Of a stretch of 5,694 bases of DNA, positions 5,646 through 5,694 are shown piece after piece (the stretch's first letter is position 1; every line of letters starts with the position of its first letter). A model generated the notes under the pieces. The model ran no database searches and had not been told where the DNA came from. It saw only the letters and a list, made by a program, of their open reading frames with translations. The translations under genes were made by a program, and so were the position numbers. The stretch is from assembly GCA_964352985.1 (NCBI GenBank), contig CAYGUK010000171.1, forward strand, positions 1 through 5,694, read 5' to 3'. This DNA is from CAYGUK01 sp964352985 (GTDB taxonomy: Bacteria; Pseudomonadota; Gammaproteobacteria; JAHCLG01).

Positions 5646-5667
5646 TATTCAGCATTTATGCTGAATA
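5646..5667. repeat. 10-bp inverted repeat downstream of the exported-protein gene
   Basis: TATTCAGCAT (5646-5655) and ATGCTGAATA (5658-5667) are perfect reverse complements separated by TT. In RNA the innermost pairs would open to give an 8 or 9-bp hairpin. It starts 23 bases after the stop of the exported-protein gene, a fitting place for a terminator, but no T-run follows on either strand. It could equally be a dyad for a regulator of a gene beyond the right edge. Confidence 0.5.
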
Positions 5668-5694
5668 AATGAAATGGACCCACCCACTTTAAAA

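Overview
The window looks like ordinary chromosome from an AT-rich gammaproteobacterium. MutS, DusA, ribosomal protein S20 and the pncC fragment all align closely with their Escherichia coli counterparts from memory. The small membrane protein resembles the CBU_0592 type first named in Coxiella, so a Legionellales-like host is a reasonable guess, but this is inference and no marker here proves it. No tRNA, rRNA, CRISPR array or complete mobile element is visible. Genes fill almost the whole window, and no gene-free stretch reaches 300 bases.

Layout, left to right. (1) Bases 1-110, minus strand: the N-terminal 36 codons of pncC (CinA C-terminal-type amidohydrolase), running off the left edge. 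(2) Bases 147-2696, plus strand: a complete mutS, divergent from pncC across a 36-base gap. That gap holds the pncC Shine-Dalgarno and a good sigma70-type promoter for mutS, placed so close to the ATG that the mutS message should be leaderless or nearly so. (3) Bases 2757-3026, plus strand: rpsT (ribosomal protein S20) with a GTG start and its own probable promoter just after the mutS stop. (4) Bases 3041-3074: a perfect 10-bp hairpin between convergent genes, probably a shared terminator. (5) Bases 3078-5159, minus strand: a tight three-gene operon read in the order dusA, an isopenicillin-N-synthase-like Fe(II)/2-oxoglutarate oxygenase, and a three-helix membrane protein whose start overlaps the oxygenase stop (ATGA). 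(6) Bases 5221-5622, plus strand: a small exported basic helical protein with three 22-residue repeats carrying LTxxQR-like motifs, divergent from dusA. (7) Bases 5646-5667: a 10-bp inverted repeat near the right edge.

How the genes fit together. mutS and pncC are housekeeping neighbours: post-replicative mismatch repair, and recycling of the nicotinamide mononucleotide formed by DNA ligase. rpsT and dusA belong to the translation apparatus (30S assembly, tRNA D-loop modification). The oxygenase and membrane protein behind dusA have no assignable substrate; their tight spacing suggests co-expression rather than a proven shared pathway.

I found no strong evidence of a new multi-gene system. 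The points most worth a second look are the predicted leaderless mutS message, the repeat-built periplasmic protein, the dusA-oxygenase-membrane protein operon, and the 9-base direct repeat in front of the GTG-started rpsT.
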